DNA from: DASXUX01 sp036504595
GTDB taxonomy: Bacteria; Planctomycetota; SZUA-567; H5-PLA8
DNA: 64,000 bases
Direction of reading: 5' to 3'
Assembly: GCA_036504595.1 (NCBI GenBank)
Contig: DASXUX010000030.1
Span: forward strand, 186,001-250,000
The notes below the pieces were generated by a model. That model was not told the DNA's origin and ran no database searches. It saw nothing but the letters and a program-made list of their open reading frames with translations. Shown piece after piece: positions 6,961-15,053 of this stretch; the first letter of the stretch is position 1, and every line of letters begins with the position of its first letter. Both the position numbers and the translations under genes were made by a program.

Positions 6961-8280
6961 TCATCCGCCGGCCATCCACACCCCGATCGGTTCGGCGTAT
7001 CGATACAACAGCCATGCGATACCCAGCAGCATGGCGGCGGCAACGTCGCGGCGGCCGAAATGGTCGGTGCGGTCCTGGCCGCGGACGAATTCGAGCAGCG
7101 CTCCGGTGGGGCAGCCGTATTTGCAGTAGCCACGCGGCAGGATTGCGGCCAGCAGAACGCTCACGATTGCGAACGCGATGACGAACGTGCTTGCGACTTT
7201 CAGGTTGTACGCGGCGAAGGGTTCGAGCGTGGCCAGTTCCTGCGGCATGGACAAATAGAAGAGCACGAGTCCACCGCACAACAGCAGGCCCGGAATCCAG
7301 CGCAGACCTTTGCTGACGGATGCGGGCAAGTTGAGGTGAAGCCACTTCGGGCCGAAAACGCTGACCAACTCCTGCGCGGCGCCGTGCGGACAGAGGTAAC
7401 TGCAGTACAGCGGGCGGCGAGCGAGCCAGGGGATCAGCAGCGCGGCGGCGGTGAGCACAGCCAGACCCGGCGCGGAGCGCCACACCAGGCCGCCGGTGGC
7501 CCAACTTCGCAGCAAAGGCAGAGCGAGCAGATCGCCGCCGGAGTAAAGGCCCGCGGCAATCAAGATCGCGAGCCACACGCGACGCAGCCACTTGGACGTA
7601 CGCAGCGGCGTGAAGGCCAGCAGCACGGCAGCCAGAACAAACGCACCGAGCGCGTAATCGTGCGCGCGAAGCTTCAGCGGCACAGCTTTGCCGGCGTCGG
7701 GGCTGGCGTGCGCCAGGCGGTAGACGATGGCGTCGGCGATCGCAAGGCTGGTGACGGTCGCGCCGGAAAGGCCATCGAACCCGGCTTTCTGGCGGTTCCA
7801 CTTGGAGAGTTCGTCCCAGCTTTTGCCGTTCCAGGTTTTCAGGAACGTCGGGTCGCTGGCGAGATCGTCAACGTAGTGATAGGTGTCGGCGCTGCTGCGG
7901 ATTTTGCAGCCGATGACGCGCATTCCCGCATCGAAGCAGATCAGCACATCGGTCGGACCATTGTAGCCGGTGCACTGATCGGAGATCGGCATCGTGCGGA
8001 CGACGTAGCCTTCGCGCTTGCCGCCGGTCCCGCCAACGACGAAGCCAAAGCGTTCGGCGTCGGGAATCAGCCGCGTGGCATTCTCGTAGAAGCGCTGAAC
8101 TTCAGACAGCTTGATCGGGGCGTCCCCGCCAATGCGCTGCCGCAACGTGTGCTGACGGAGGAGCAGCGCGACGCAGACGATGATGCCGAGGCGGTAGCTC
8201 TGGAGGAGGATCGGTCGCCAACGGGGGTATGGGGTATGGGGTATCGGGTATGGGGAAGGATTGCGATGGTCCTGCGTCAT
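6961..8280 (-). CDS. NosR-like membrane FMN-binding, 4Fe-4S protein
   Basis: A 439-residue membrane protein. Residues about 55-190 form an FMN-binding domain outside the membrane, with the flavin attachment signature 'GLSGATVTS' near 170-178. Five or six hydrophobic helices follow, with two CxxxCP cluster motifs, 'CSYLCPHGA' and 'CKYGCPTGA', as in NosR/NapH/RnfG-type electron carriers. ATG at 8280 is preceded by GGGGCGG. Residues 9-19 are encoded by one arm of a GGGTAT inverted repeat. It follows the FAD oxidoreductase gene by 77 bp and probably exchanges electrons with that exported enzyme; this partnership is inferred. Confidence 0.82.
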   Translation of the reverse strand: MTQDHRNPSPYPIPHTPYPRWRPILLQSYRLGIIVCVALLLRQHTLRQRIGGDAPIKLSEVQRFYENATRLIPDAERFGFVVGGTGGKREGYVVRTMPISDQCTGYNGPTDVLICFDAGMRVIGCKIRSSADTYHYVDDLASDPTFLKTWNGKSWDELSKWNRQKAGFDGLSGATVTSLAIADAIVYRLAHASPDAGKAVPLKLRAHDYALGAFVLAAVLLAFTPLRTSKWLRRVWLAILIAAGLYSGGDLLALPLLRSWATGGLVWRSAPGLAVLTAAALLIPWLARRPLYCSYLCPHGAAQELVSVFGPKWLHLNLPASVSKGLRWIPGLLLCGGLVLFYLSMPQELATLEPFAAYNLKVASTFVIAFAIVSVLLAAILPRGYCKYGCPTGALLEFVRGQDRTDHFGRRDVAAAMLLGIAWLLYRYAEPIGVWMAGG

Positions 8281-8319
8281 CAGCCGCCCCTATACCCGAT
8301 ACCCCATACCCCATACCCG
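8223..8319. repeat. GGGTAT-word inverted repeat, copy 1, around a start codon
   Basis: Left arm 8223-8256 and right arm 8287-8319 are near-perfect complements built from GGGTATGGGGTATCGGG-like words, with a loop of 30 nt. The start codon of the FMN-binding gene (8280) lies in the loop and its ribosome-binding site touches the right arm. A second copy is at 10601-10687; both loops contain AATCCTT next to an arm. Confidence 0.9.
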
Positions 8320-8357
8320 TTCTTGTGCTGCAACTTGCGCGTCCGGCAAATCAGACC

Positions 8358-10703
8358 CTACTCCGCCGGCAACACCTGCACCGCGTCGGCGTGAACGTTG
8401 CCGTCCACACCTTCGTTACTGATGATCACGGCTCCGGTTTTTTCGGCGTCGAAGGTGAACACGCCCAGCGATACGAAGCCGCCGGGGAGCGGGGCTTTGA
8501 CGCGCTGGTTCACCTTCTGCGTTTTGCTGCCGTCCCTGCTGACCACTGTCACGGGCGTGTTCGTGGCGCGGTTTTCGTGAGGCTGATGCGCGACGCGGAC
8601 TTCGTACTTGCCGGTCTTTGGGACTTTGAATTCGAAGCGCGCCGAACCCTTGCCGCTCTTGCCGTGATACAGGTAGCGGTCGCCGACGTAGCCGCTCAGG
8701 CTTTCACCTTCGTGCCAGTCGCCTTCGAACTTCGCCTGCCGATCATCGATCACAATGCCGGGAAGCTTGGTAGCGCCGGCCTCCGTGCCGGCCGGGATAG
8801 ACGCCGGCACCACCGAGTCCGGCGGCAGGTCCGGCGTGTCGTTGACGGTGACTCGCCGCGCTTTGCCGGGGAGTTTCAGCAGGTCCTTGAGTTCATCAAA
8901 GTGCGAGGTGTACACGGCGCGCGGAGTGCATTTGTGTTTGGTGCAGAGCGACGCGGCCTTGCCGACGACTTCGCCCATCATGCCGCCCGTCTTCATCACG
9001 CGCACGGTGCCGAGCGCTTCATGCGTGACGGATATGTTGCGGCCGGCCATGAAGAGGTTTTCGATGTTCTTCGAGTAGAAGCAGCGGTACGGGACGGGAT
9101 AGCCGACCTTCTTGTCGATGCCTTTGCCGAATTCCGCTCGGGAGATGAACGGATCTTCAGGGAACTTCTTGGCGTACTGTTCTTTCGGGTAATGCAGGTC
9201 GATGCCCCAGGTTGTCGGGACGCAGGCGTCCGGGAACGACTGCTTGTTGACCATGTCATCGCGCGTGAGAACGACGTCGCCGAGGAGCTGGCGGGATTCG
9301 CGCGTGCCTCCGACGTAGGCGACCCATTCGATTTTCGCGTTGACGTGTTTTTCCTTGCCGCCTTTGTTCTTCATGGCGTTGAAGGCGCCGAAGACCGCGC
9401 GCAGATTCCAGTCGCGCATGTATTCGAGATCGTTGATCGGATGCTTGTTGAAGCCGGTTTCCCAGAACCATTCGCCGTTGCGGTTGGGGTACGGGAAATC
9501 GGCCATATCCATGTCCAGCGCCCAAGGCACTTCGGGGAAAGTTTGCGGCGTGTCGGTCTGCGTCCAGCGCCACATGTTGCTCATGCCCATGTGGCCGTCC
9601 TCCTTTATGGTGAGTTCCGCTCCGGCCAACGCGCCGATGCTGGCGTGGCCGGTGCAGTCGGCAAAGAGCGCGCCGGTGAAGCGCTTTACTTCGCTGGTCA
9701 TCGTGTTGAGGCCCAGCACAGCCTTGATGCGGGTGCCGCCTTTCTCCACCGCGTAGGCGTGTGTGTTGAGGAAGAGCGCGAGGTTCTTTTCCGCTTTGAC
9801 GACCGCCTCCTTCTTGTCGTCGCAGAATTCTTCGGCGGTGCCCGGCGATTTTTTCGCCTTGTCGGAAATTTCTTCAATGATGTCGCCGACGTGCGGGTAA
9901 GGCTGCATGCGAATGCCGCCCATCGCCCAGACGCGGACTTCGGAACTGCCGTTTCCGCCGAGGACGGGGCGTTCCTGAATCAGCGCGACTTTACAGCCCA
10001 TGCGCGCCGCGGCGATGGCCGCGCCCAGGCCGCCGTAGCCGCCGCCGATGACGACCAGATCGTAGCTGCCGCCGTCCACGGGCTGTTCGGGCAGGCCAAG
10101 GAGCTGCCGGCGCCAGGCGGCCATCGGGGCGTTGTCGTTGGGCGGCGCAAAAGCCTGATCGGTGGTGAAGAGGATTGCATCGCAGCGGCCATCGAAGCCG
10201 GTGAGGTCGTGCAGGGCGAGGTTCACCTTCGTGTCGGTGATTTCGACGGAGCCGCCGGGCTGCCAGAACCATTCGGCGTTTTGCGTGCCGAAGGTCTCAG
10301 GTAACGCCTTGCCGTTGACGAGAAGCTGGAACTTGCCGGGCGCTCCGGCAGCTTTCCAGCGAGCGACCCAGTCTTTGGTGCGGACGAAAACTTTGTACGC
10401 GCCGACTTTGGGGAGCGTAATGGTGGTCGTGGCGTCTTTGACGGGCTGGCCCAAGCCGTGGGCGAGGAGGTAGGGCGAGCCCATGCTGTGGATGAACTGC
10501 GTGTCCACTTCCCAGCCGCCGCGGTCTTTGAAGCTTTCAGCTTCAATCAGGGTAGTCTCTGCCATAGCTGCTCCCGCTGCGAAAAGCACTGCGAAAAGAA
10601 CGGGTATCGGGTATCGGGTATGGGGTATCGGGAAGGATTTTTGTCGCAAGCCACGCCCGATACCCCATACCCCATACCCCATACCCGCTTTTCGTTGCGT
10701 CAT
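8358..10703 (-). CDS. Secreted FAD-dependent oxidoreductase with C-terminal golvesin/CBM-like domain
   Basis: A 781-residue exported flavoprotein. After a signal peptide ending near 'AAGAAMA', a beta-rich domain covers about 45-170. The FAD_oxidored domain begins with the Rossmann motif 'VIGGGYGGLGAAIAAA' (about 195-215) and continues to 'LFMAGRNISVTHEALGTVR' (about 565). The C-terminal domain ('GKYEVRVAHQPHENRATN....SLGVFTF....DGNVHADAVQ') resembles the golvesin C-terminal/xanthan-lyase accessory fold. The substrate is unknown. ATG at 10703 has GAGG six bases upstream. A GGGTAT hairpin is translated as residues 6-35, between the first residues and the signal-peptide core. A family A element encodes about residues 631-645. 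Confidence 0.85.
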   Translation of the reverse strand: MTQRKAGMGYGVWGIGRGLRQKSFPIPHTRYPIPVLFAVLFAAGAAMAETTLIEAESFKDRGGWEVDTQFIHSMGSPYLLAHGLGQPVKDATTTITLPKVGAYKVFVRTKDWVARWKAAGAPGKFQLLVNGKALPETFGTQNAEWFWQPGGSVEITDTKVNLALHDLTGFDGRCDAILFTTDQAFAPPNDNAPMAAWRRQLLGLPEQPVDGGSYDLVVIGGGYGGLGAAIAAARMGCKVALIQERPVLGGNGSSEVRVWAMGGIRMQPYPHVGDIIEEISDKAKKSPGTAEEFCDDKKEAVVKAEKNLALFLNTHAYAVEKGGTRIKAVLGLNTMTSEVKRFTGALFADCTGHASIGALAGAELTIKEDGHMGMSNMWRWTQTDTPQTFPEVPWALDMDMADFPYPNRNGEWFWETGFNKHPINDLEYMRDWNLRAVFGAFNAMKNKGGKEKHVNAKIEWVAYVGGTRESRQLLGDVVLTRDDMVNKQSFPDACVPTTWGIDLHYPKEQYAKKFPEDPFISRAEFGKGIDKKVGYPVPYRCFYSKNIENLFMAGRNISVTHEALGTVRVMKTGGMMGEVVGKAASLCTKHKCTPRAVYTSHFDELKDLLKLPGKARRVTVNDTPDLPPDSVVPASIPAGTEAGATKLPGIVIDDRQAKFEGDWHEGESLSGYVGDRYLYHGKSGKGSARFEFKVPKTGKYEVRVAHQPHENRATNTPVTVVSRDGSKTQKVNQRVKAPLPGGFVSLGVFTFDAEKTGAVIISNEGVDGNVHADAVQVLPAE
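8769..8814. repeat. Palindromic element family A, copy inside the FAD oxidoreductase
   Basis: Starts GGTAGCGCCGGCCTCCGTG on the plus strand and ends GCCGGCACCACC. Translated on the minus strand as 'VVPASIPAGTEAGAT', between the flavin domain and the C-terminal beta domain. The first 28 bases match the copy at 25711-25738 almost exactly. Confidence 0.8.
10601..10687. repeat. GGGTAT-word inverted repeat, copy 2, inside a signal peptide
   Basis: Arms 10601-10632 and 10656-10687 are near-perfect complements made of CGGGTAT/GGGGTAT words. The total of 87 bp is exactly 29 codons. It lies wholly within the coding sequence of the FAD oxidoreductase, five codons after the start. Short flanks (CGAAAAG and CTTTTCG) extend the inverted repeat. 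Confidence 0.9.
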
Positions 10704-10892
10704 GTTCGCCTCGCTGGTCCGCTAACTATCCCGATCATTGGATAAACCGGAATCCTTCCGTGCGCCGACAGGATTTGCTCTTGGAGAGCATACCGGGTGA
10801 GCTTAAAAGTATCCATTCCCGCCGCTGCGCGAAACAGTGAAGACATGGCAGCGGTGGGCGTCTGTGAGAAGTGCTCAACAAGGGAGGCGATT

Positions 10893-11873
10893 GTGGCAGA
10901 AAAGATCAAGAGAGTTTTCATTACCGGCGGGTGTGGGTTTGTGGGGTCGTATCTCGCGCGCGAATTGCTCAAAGAAGGGTGCGAGGTGCTGCTCTTTGAC
11001 GCGTTCCTCAACTACATCGATCCGTTCACGAGCAACTATCAGCACTTCCTGAAAGAGCGCATGAAGGACCTGATCGGGAAGGTGCGCATCGAACGCGGGG
11101 ACATTCGCGTGCAGAAGCGCATCCAGCAGATCATGAACGACTGGAAGCCCGAAGGCGTCGTGCATCTGGCGGCTCTGCCCAGCGCGAAAGAATCCACGAT
11201 GTATCCGACGGAGGCTTTGCAGATCAATGTGGACGGAACGCTCTCCGTGCTGGAAGGCATCAAGGCCTGCGGCAGCGTGAAGCGGTTCGTCTTCACGAGT
11301 TCCAGCTTTGTTTACGGACATTTCAAGCGGCCGATCGCGGACGAGGAACATCCCACCGATCCCATTGACGTTTACGGCGGCACGAAGCTGACCGGCGAGA
11401 TTCTGACGAAGTCTTACGCGAGCCAGCACGACTTCCAGTACGTGATCGTGCGGCCGTCGGCGGTCTACGGCTTCGGCGACTGCAACCGGCGCGTGACGCA
11501 GATCCTCATCGACAACGCGATGCGCGGCAAGCCGCTGATCTTGCACGGCGGCGGGCATTCGAAGATCGATTTCACTTATGCGACCGACGTGGCCGATGGC
11601 TTCCGGCGGGCGCTGCTGGTGCCGGAAGGCGCGAACCAGACGTTCAACATCACGCGCGGGAACGCTCGATCGGTGCTGGAATTCGCCACCGAAGTGAAGA
11701 AGCACTTCCCGAAAGCCGAACTGATCGAAAAACCCAGTGACACGAGTCGGCCGGAACGTGGCACGCTGTCAATCGAGAAGGCGAAGAAACTGCTGGGCTA
11801 CAATCCGAAGGTGGACATCGAGCAGGGCATCGCCGAGTACATCACGCTGCTGAAAGAACGCGGGCCGAAGTGA
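10893..11873 (+). CDS. NAD-dependent epimerase/dehydratase (nucleotide-sugar)
   Basis: A 326-residue extended short-chain dehydrogenase. Seen: NAD-binding 'VFITGGCGFVGSYLA' (Gx(2)GxxG), 'HLAALPSAKEST', Ser region 'TSSSFVYG', and the catalytic YxxxK 'YGGTK' (about residue 150). GTG at 10893 is preceded by AGGGAGG with six bases between; an upstream frame from 10797 has no such site. Likely acts on a nucleotide sugar for cell-surface polysaccharide, but substrate and reaction cannot be told from sequence. It is transcribed away from the FAD oxidoreductase gene. Confidence 0.85.
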   Translation: MAEKIKRVFITGGCGFVGSYLARELLKEGCEVLLFDAFLNYIDPFTSNYQHFLKERMKDLIGKVRIERGDIRVQKRIQQIMNDWKPEGVVHLAALPSAKESTMYPTEALQINVDGTLSVLEGIKACGSVKRFVFTSSSFVYGHFKRPIADEEHPTDPIDVYGGTKLTGEILTKSYASQHDFQYVIVRPSAVYGFGDCNRRVTQILIDNAMRGKPLILHGGGHSKIDFTYATDVADGFRRALLVPEGANQTFNITRGNARSVLEFATEVKKHFPKAELIEKPSDTSRPERGTLSIEKAKKLLGYNPKVDIEQGIAEYITLLKERGPK

Positions 11874-11910
11874 TTCGATTGCGGATTGCGGAATTCGGAT
11901 TGCGGATTTC

Positions 11911-11950
11911 TTGAACCGCAAAGACGCGAAGGCTCGAAGAACGGACTTCT
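11911..11950. repeat. Left member of a wide inverted repeat around the pseudopilin pair
   Basis: The stretch starting TTGAACCGCAAAGACGCGAA is matched in inverted orientation at 13631-13671 (ending TTTGCGGTTCAA). The pair brackets the two pseudopilin genes. Just upstream (11878-11910) the word GATTGCGGA(A)TT is repeated three times. Confidence 0.7.
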
Positions 11951-11973
11951 TGGGGGTTGTGGTTGGGAAGGTG

Positions 11974-12000
11974 TGCCGCTGTTGGCTTGTCCAGCAGTGG
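11974..12000. repeat. Palindrome family C (CACTGCTGG...CCAGCAGTG), intergenic copy
   Basis: The arms are TGCCGCTGTTGG and CCAGCAGTGG around a short CTTGT loop. It lies just past the stop of the downstream pseudopilin gene. A close relative lies inside a coding gene at 57385-57414. Confidence 0.7.
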
Positions 12001-12004
12001 TTTT

Positions 12005-12676
12005 TTATTGCCGGATGTAGCCGTCGAGTTCGCGGGGAAGTTTGGGGTCGAGGGCGTAGATATCCTGATCGGCCTGATTGTTGCCGAGGTCGCGATACGG
12101 GGTCATCATCCACTCCGTCATGCCGTCGCCGAATACGACGTTCTGGCCTACGCCAAGGCCATTAGGCTGGATGCCGTGGTTTTCGGAGTTCCCGTGAGGT
12201 CCTTTCACATCTGCGAGATTCGCGCTTCGCGAGTCGGGTTTGTGACCAGGATCGTAGCCGTACGAGCAACTCGACGGTGAAAGAAACGGCCCGCCCGGAA
12301 CCAGAGCATGGTCGCGGGTCGCGCTGATGCGAGCCTGCGCTGTTGGCGAGACGGGCTTCGACGGACACGAGAAGAATCGAGGGTCGGCAACGTACTCCCG
12401 GAACAGCAAATTCATCGCTGCAAGCGGCTCATGGTCGTTGTAGGGATCGTCCTTCGACCCCCGCGTCGGAAAATAGCCGTTGTTCGACGGCACGTCCGCA
12501 TACATCGTCATACCTTTACCGATCGAGCTCAGATTGTTCGAGCAGGTGGTATGACGACTATAGTTTCGCGTTCGTGCGAACAGTGGCAACAACAGTCCGG
12601 CCAGCACGGCTGCGATCAAGAGAAGCACCATTACTTCGAGCAAGGTCAGGCCGCGCGCGCGTGTTCTCATGTGCAC
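12005..12676 (-). CDS. Pseudopilin-like protein with type IV N-terminal helix (copy 2)
   Basis: A 223-residue protein with a prepilin-type leader and hydrophobic helix ('RGLTLLEVMVLLLIAAVLAG', Glu at mature position 5). The C-terminal region is globular and Cys-containing and ends in 'ELDGYIRQ'. Prepilin peptidase would cleave before the Leu of 'LTLLEV'. The pattern resembles the DUF1559-like and type II secretion pseudopilins abundant in Planctomycetota, but no pilus or secretion gene is nearby. It lies six bp after a paralogue with the same tail, so the two are a tandem duplication on one transcript. Confidence 0.8.
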   Translation of the reverse strand: MHMRTRARGLTLLEVMVLLLIAAVLAGLLLPLFARTRNYSRHTTCSNNLSSIGKGMTMYADVPSNNGYFPTRGSKDDPYNDHEPLAAMNLLFREYVADPRFFSCPSKPVSPTAQARISATRDHALVPGGPFLSPSSCSYGYDPGHKPDSRSANLADVKGPHGNSENHGIQPNGLGVGQNVVFGDGMTEWMMTPYRDLGNNQADQDIYALDPKLPRELDGYIRQ

Positions 12677-12682
12677 CTCTTA

Positions 12683-13333
12683 TCACTGCCGGATGTAGCC
12701 GTCCATCTCGCGCGACAGCTTCGCATCAAGAGCATGGATGTCCTGATCTTCGTGACCATTCCCCAGGTTTCGGTACACGGTGGGCATCCATTCCGTCGTG
12801 CCGGCGCCGATGACGACGTTCTGGCCCGCGTTGGGGCCGTGATTGTCGGAATTGTGGCCCGAGCCTTTTTTGTCGGCAAGGATCGCGGCGAGGGCATGGT
12901 CGCTGGGGTGGCCGGCATCGTACTCGTAGGAGCAATTCGCGGCGCTGAGATAAGTTCCGCCGGGGTCCAACTTGCCGTCGCGCACCGGCGTGATCGAAGC
13001 CAGAGTTGCGGGTGGAATCGGCTTTTTATCGCACGAGAAGACGCGCACGTCCGCAACGTAGCTGTTGTAAACAAGGCTGAGCGCGCGCATGGACATGCCT
13101 TCTTTGTAGATTTCGTCGCCGGTGCCGAGGACTGGAAAGTAGCCGCCGTTGGCGGGAACGTCGGCGTACATGAAGCAGGCTTTGGCGATCTGGTTCAGAT
13201 TGGAGGAGCACGACGATCGGCTGCCTCCGCAGCGGGTGCGCTGCAACGTGGGCAGGAGAAGTCCCGCCAGAACCGCGATCATCACCAGCACCACGATCAC
13301 TTCCAGCAAGGTCAGGCCGCGCGGCTTTAGCAT
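12683..13333 (-). CDS. Pseudopilin-like protein with type IV N-terminal helix (copy 1)
   Basis: A 216-residue paralogue of the following gene. It starts 'MLKPRGLTLLEVIVVLVMIA', giving the same prepilin cleavage site and helix. Shared landmarks with its neighbour are 'CSSNLNQIAK', 'MYADVP..(N)GGYFP', 'YVAD.R.FSC', 'NSDNHG', 'TEWM', 'YRNLGN', 'DQDIHALD' and the final 'EMDGYIRQ'. Conserved Cys residues could form disulfides outside the membrane. It is the first gene of the pair. The function is unknown; an exported structural or secretion-related role is likely from the leader alone. Confidence 0.8.
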   Translation of the reverse strand: MLKPRGLTLLEVIVVLVMIAVLAGLLLPTLQRTRCGGSRSSCSSNLNQIAKACFMYADVPANGGYFPVLGTGDEIYKEGMSMRALSLVYNSYVADVRVFSCDKKPIPPATLASITPVRDGKLDPGGTYLSAANCSYEYDAGHPSDHALAAILADKKGSGHNSDNHGPNAGQNVVIGAGTTEWMPTVYRNLGNGHEDQDIHALDAKLSREMDGYIRQ

Positions 13334-13705
13334 GGGTTCGGTTCCTTTATATTCGGTCGCACAGTTGCGTTACGCGGGGAGCGGCGCGGCGGTTCGTTGA
13401 ATTCGTTCCGAAACGTTGTGTCGCCCCGTCCGGGGCTCTCGGGGCGCGCATCGCTTCGTCCCCACAGCTTGCGCTGTGGGCTACCCGTGTGCCGCCGCTC
13501 CGCGGCTACGAACGGCGAAACTCCCGCGATGACGAGAAACCACTGAGCCCTGAAGGCGGAACCCTGAACCCTGCCCTTACCCGCGACATTTGGGTGAACC
13601 GTCGGTAGAATCGGGACGTAATGATGGCGCAGAAGGTAAGTTCTTTGCGCCTTTGCGACTTTGCGGTTCAAGTCGGTGACTTGCCGGTTCAAAATGGAGC
13701 AGCGC
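13334..13705. other. Repeat-rich spacer between pseudopilin and epimerase genes
   Basis: Divergent promoters must lie here. I see several small palindromes: GCCCCGTCCGGGGC (13423-13436), CCCACAGCTTGCGCTGTGGG followed by CTACCC (13461-13486), a single arm with CCCTGAA/CCCTGAACCCTG words (13548-13573), and the right member of a wide inverted repeat (13631-13671). I trust no open reading frame in it. Confidence 0.65.
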
Positions 13706-14692
13706 ATGCGATATCTCATCACGGGTGGAGCGGGGTTCATTGGGTCGCATCTGGCGGATTTCCTGCTGGCGGCCAGCGCGGACGCGCAGGTGACGTTGCT
13801 CGATAATCTTTCGACCGGGCGCTACCAGAACATCGCGCATTTGGAAAACAATCCGCGCGTGCGGCTGCTCATTGGCGATGTGATGGATGAGGCTCTGCTG
13901 GAGCCGCTGGTGCGCGACTGTGAGCAGATTTTTCATCTGGCCAGCGCGGTCGGCGTGAAGCTGATCCTGGAACGGCCGGTGCAATCGATCGAGACGATCG
14001 TCAAGGGCACCAACGGCGTGCTGCGGTTCGCCAGCCGCTACCGGCGGCCGGTGCTGCTGACATCGACGAGCGAAGTGTACGGGAAATCGACGGCGGTGCC
14101 GTTCCGCGAAGATGGCGACCAGGTGATGGGCGCGACGGACAAGCAGCGCTGGGCGTACGCGTCGGCGAAGGCGCTCGAGGAGTTTCTGGCGCTGGCGCAT
14201 TTCCGCGAGACGCGGCTGCCGGTGATAGTCACGCGGCTGTTCAATACGGTGGGGCCGCGGCAGACGGGGCGCTACGGAATGGTGCTGCCGAACTTCGTGC
14301 GGCAGGCGTTGACGGGGCAGCCGCTGACGGTTTACGGCGATGGAAAGCAGACGCGCTGTTTCTGTCACGTGGCGGATGTGGTCGAAGCGCTTTCGAAAAT
14401 GATGGCTACGCCGGCCACGCGCGGGGAAGTGATCAACATCGGCAGCAGCGAGGAAGTGACGATTCTGGAAGTGGCGCGCATGGTCAAACGCGTGTGCGAC
14501 AGCGCGTCCGAAATTCAACTGGTGCCTTATGCAGAAGCTTATGTCGAAGGCTTCGAAGATATGACGCGGCGCTTGCCGAGCATCGAGAAGGCCCGGCGCA
14601 TGATTGGGTATCAGCCGCGGAAATCGTTGGAGGATGCCATCCGGGATAGCGCGGTGGCGATACGGGGAGAGCTGGCGGCGGAGACGAAGTAG
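13706..14692 (+). CDS. NAD-dependent nucleotide-sugar epimerase/dehydratase
   Basis: A 328-residue extended short-chain dehydrogenase with 'YLITGGAGFIGSHLADFLL', 'LDNLSTGRYQNI', 'HLASAVGV', 'TSTSEVYG' and YxxxK as 'YASAK' (about residue 150). 'RLFNTVGPRQTGRYGMVLP' is typical of UDP-glucuronate decarboxylase/UDP-glucose epimerase-like enzymes. The reaction is probably on a UDP- or GDP-sugar; the exact one is not shown. I chose ATG at 13706 because GGAG lies six bases upstream. It belongs to the same broad family as the gene at 10893, and the pseudopilin pair sits between them. Confidence 0.87.
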   Translation: MRYLITGGAGFIGSHLADFLLAASADAQVTLLDNLSTGRYQNIAHLENNPRVRLLIGDVMDEALLEPLVRDCEQIFHLASAVGVKLILERPVQSIETIVKGTNGVLRFASRYRRPVLLTSTSEVYGKSTAVPFREDGDQVMGATDKQRWAYASAKALEEFLALAHFRETRLPVIVTRLFNTVGPRQTGRYGMVLPNFVRQALTGQPLTVYGDGKQTRCFCHVADVVEALSKMMATPATRGEVINIGSSEEVTILEVARMVKRVCDSASEIQLVPYAEAYVEGFEDMTRRLPSIEKARRMIGYQPRKSLEDAIRDSAVAIRGELAAETK

Positions 14693-15053
14693 GCAGTTGG
14701 CAGCTGCAGTAGGCAGGAGCTCCGAACAACGACGCGGAGACGCGGGGACGCGGAGAAACAGAATCGGAGCGCCCCCTCCCCCCTAACCCCTCTCCCTCGC
14801 GGGGGAGAGCATACAGGGGGGACCGAAGCAGCGGGCGAGACGCCCGCACTACGGGCGCGCGCAGAACTTGCGGCGCTGCCGCAAACCCCTCCCCCGACCC
14901 CTCCCCTCGACGGGGAGGGGAGAACAGCACGCAATCCGGGAGGATTGCGCTACGAACCGCAACAGCACGCAATCCGGGAGGATTGCGCTACACCACTCAC
15001 CAAGTACCAAGTACCAACACGGTGTAGTCCGATGTGAGGGAGGGACGACACCG
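14693..15053. other. Spacer packed with several repeat families
   Basis: Reading left to right: GCAG/GTAGGCAG words (14694-14718); two CCCCTCCC...GGGGAG inverted stretches (14771-14822 and 14885-14922); GCGGGCGAGACGCCCGCACTAC (14831-14852); two 31-bp direct copies of the CGCAATCC palindrome unit (14923-14953 and 14961-14991); and CAAGTACC words (14992-15017). No coding sequence is supported. The ribosome-binding site of the PL11 gene (GAGGGAGGGA) is at its right end. Confidence 0.75.

Noticed and set aside
8229..10304. Long plus-strand frame antisense to the FAD oxidoreductase
   Set aside because: It begins in the GGGTAT repeat, is Arg/His/Val-rich shadow sequence and lacks any recognisable domain.
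14923..14991. Two 31-bp direct repeats that might be a CRISPR remnant
   Set aside because: Only two units, a 7-bp spacer, a palindromic unit that also occurs alone at 336, and no cas genes.
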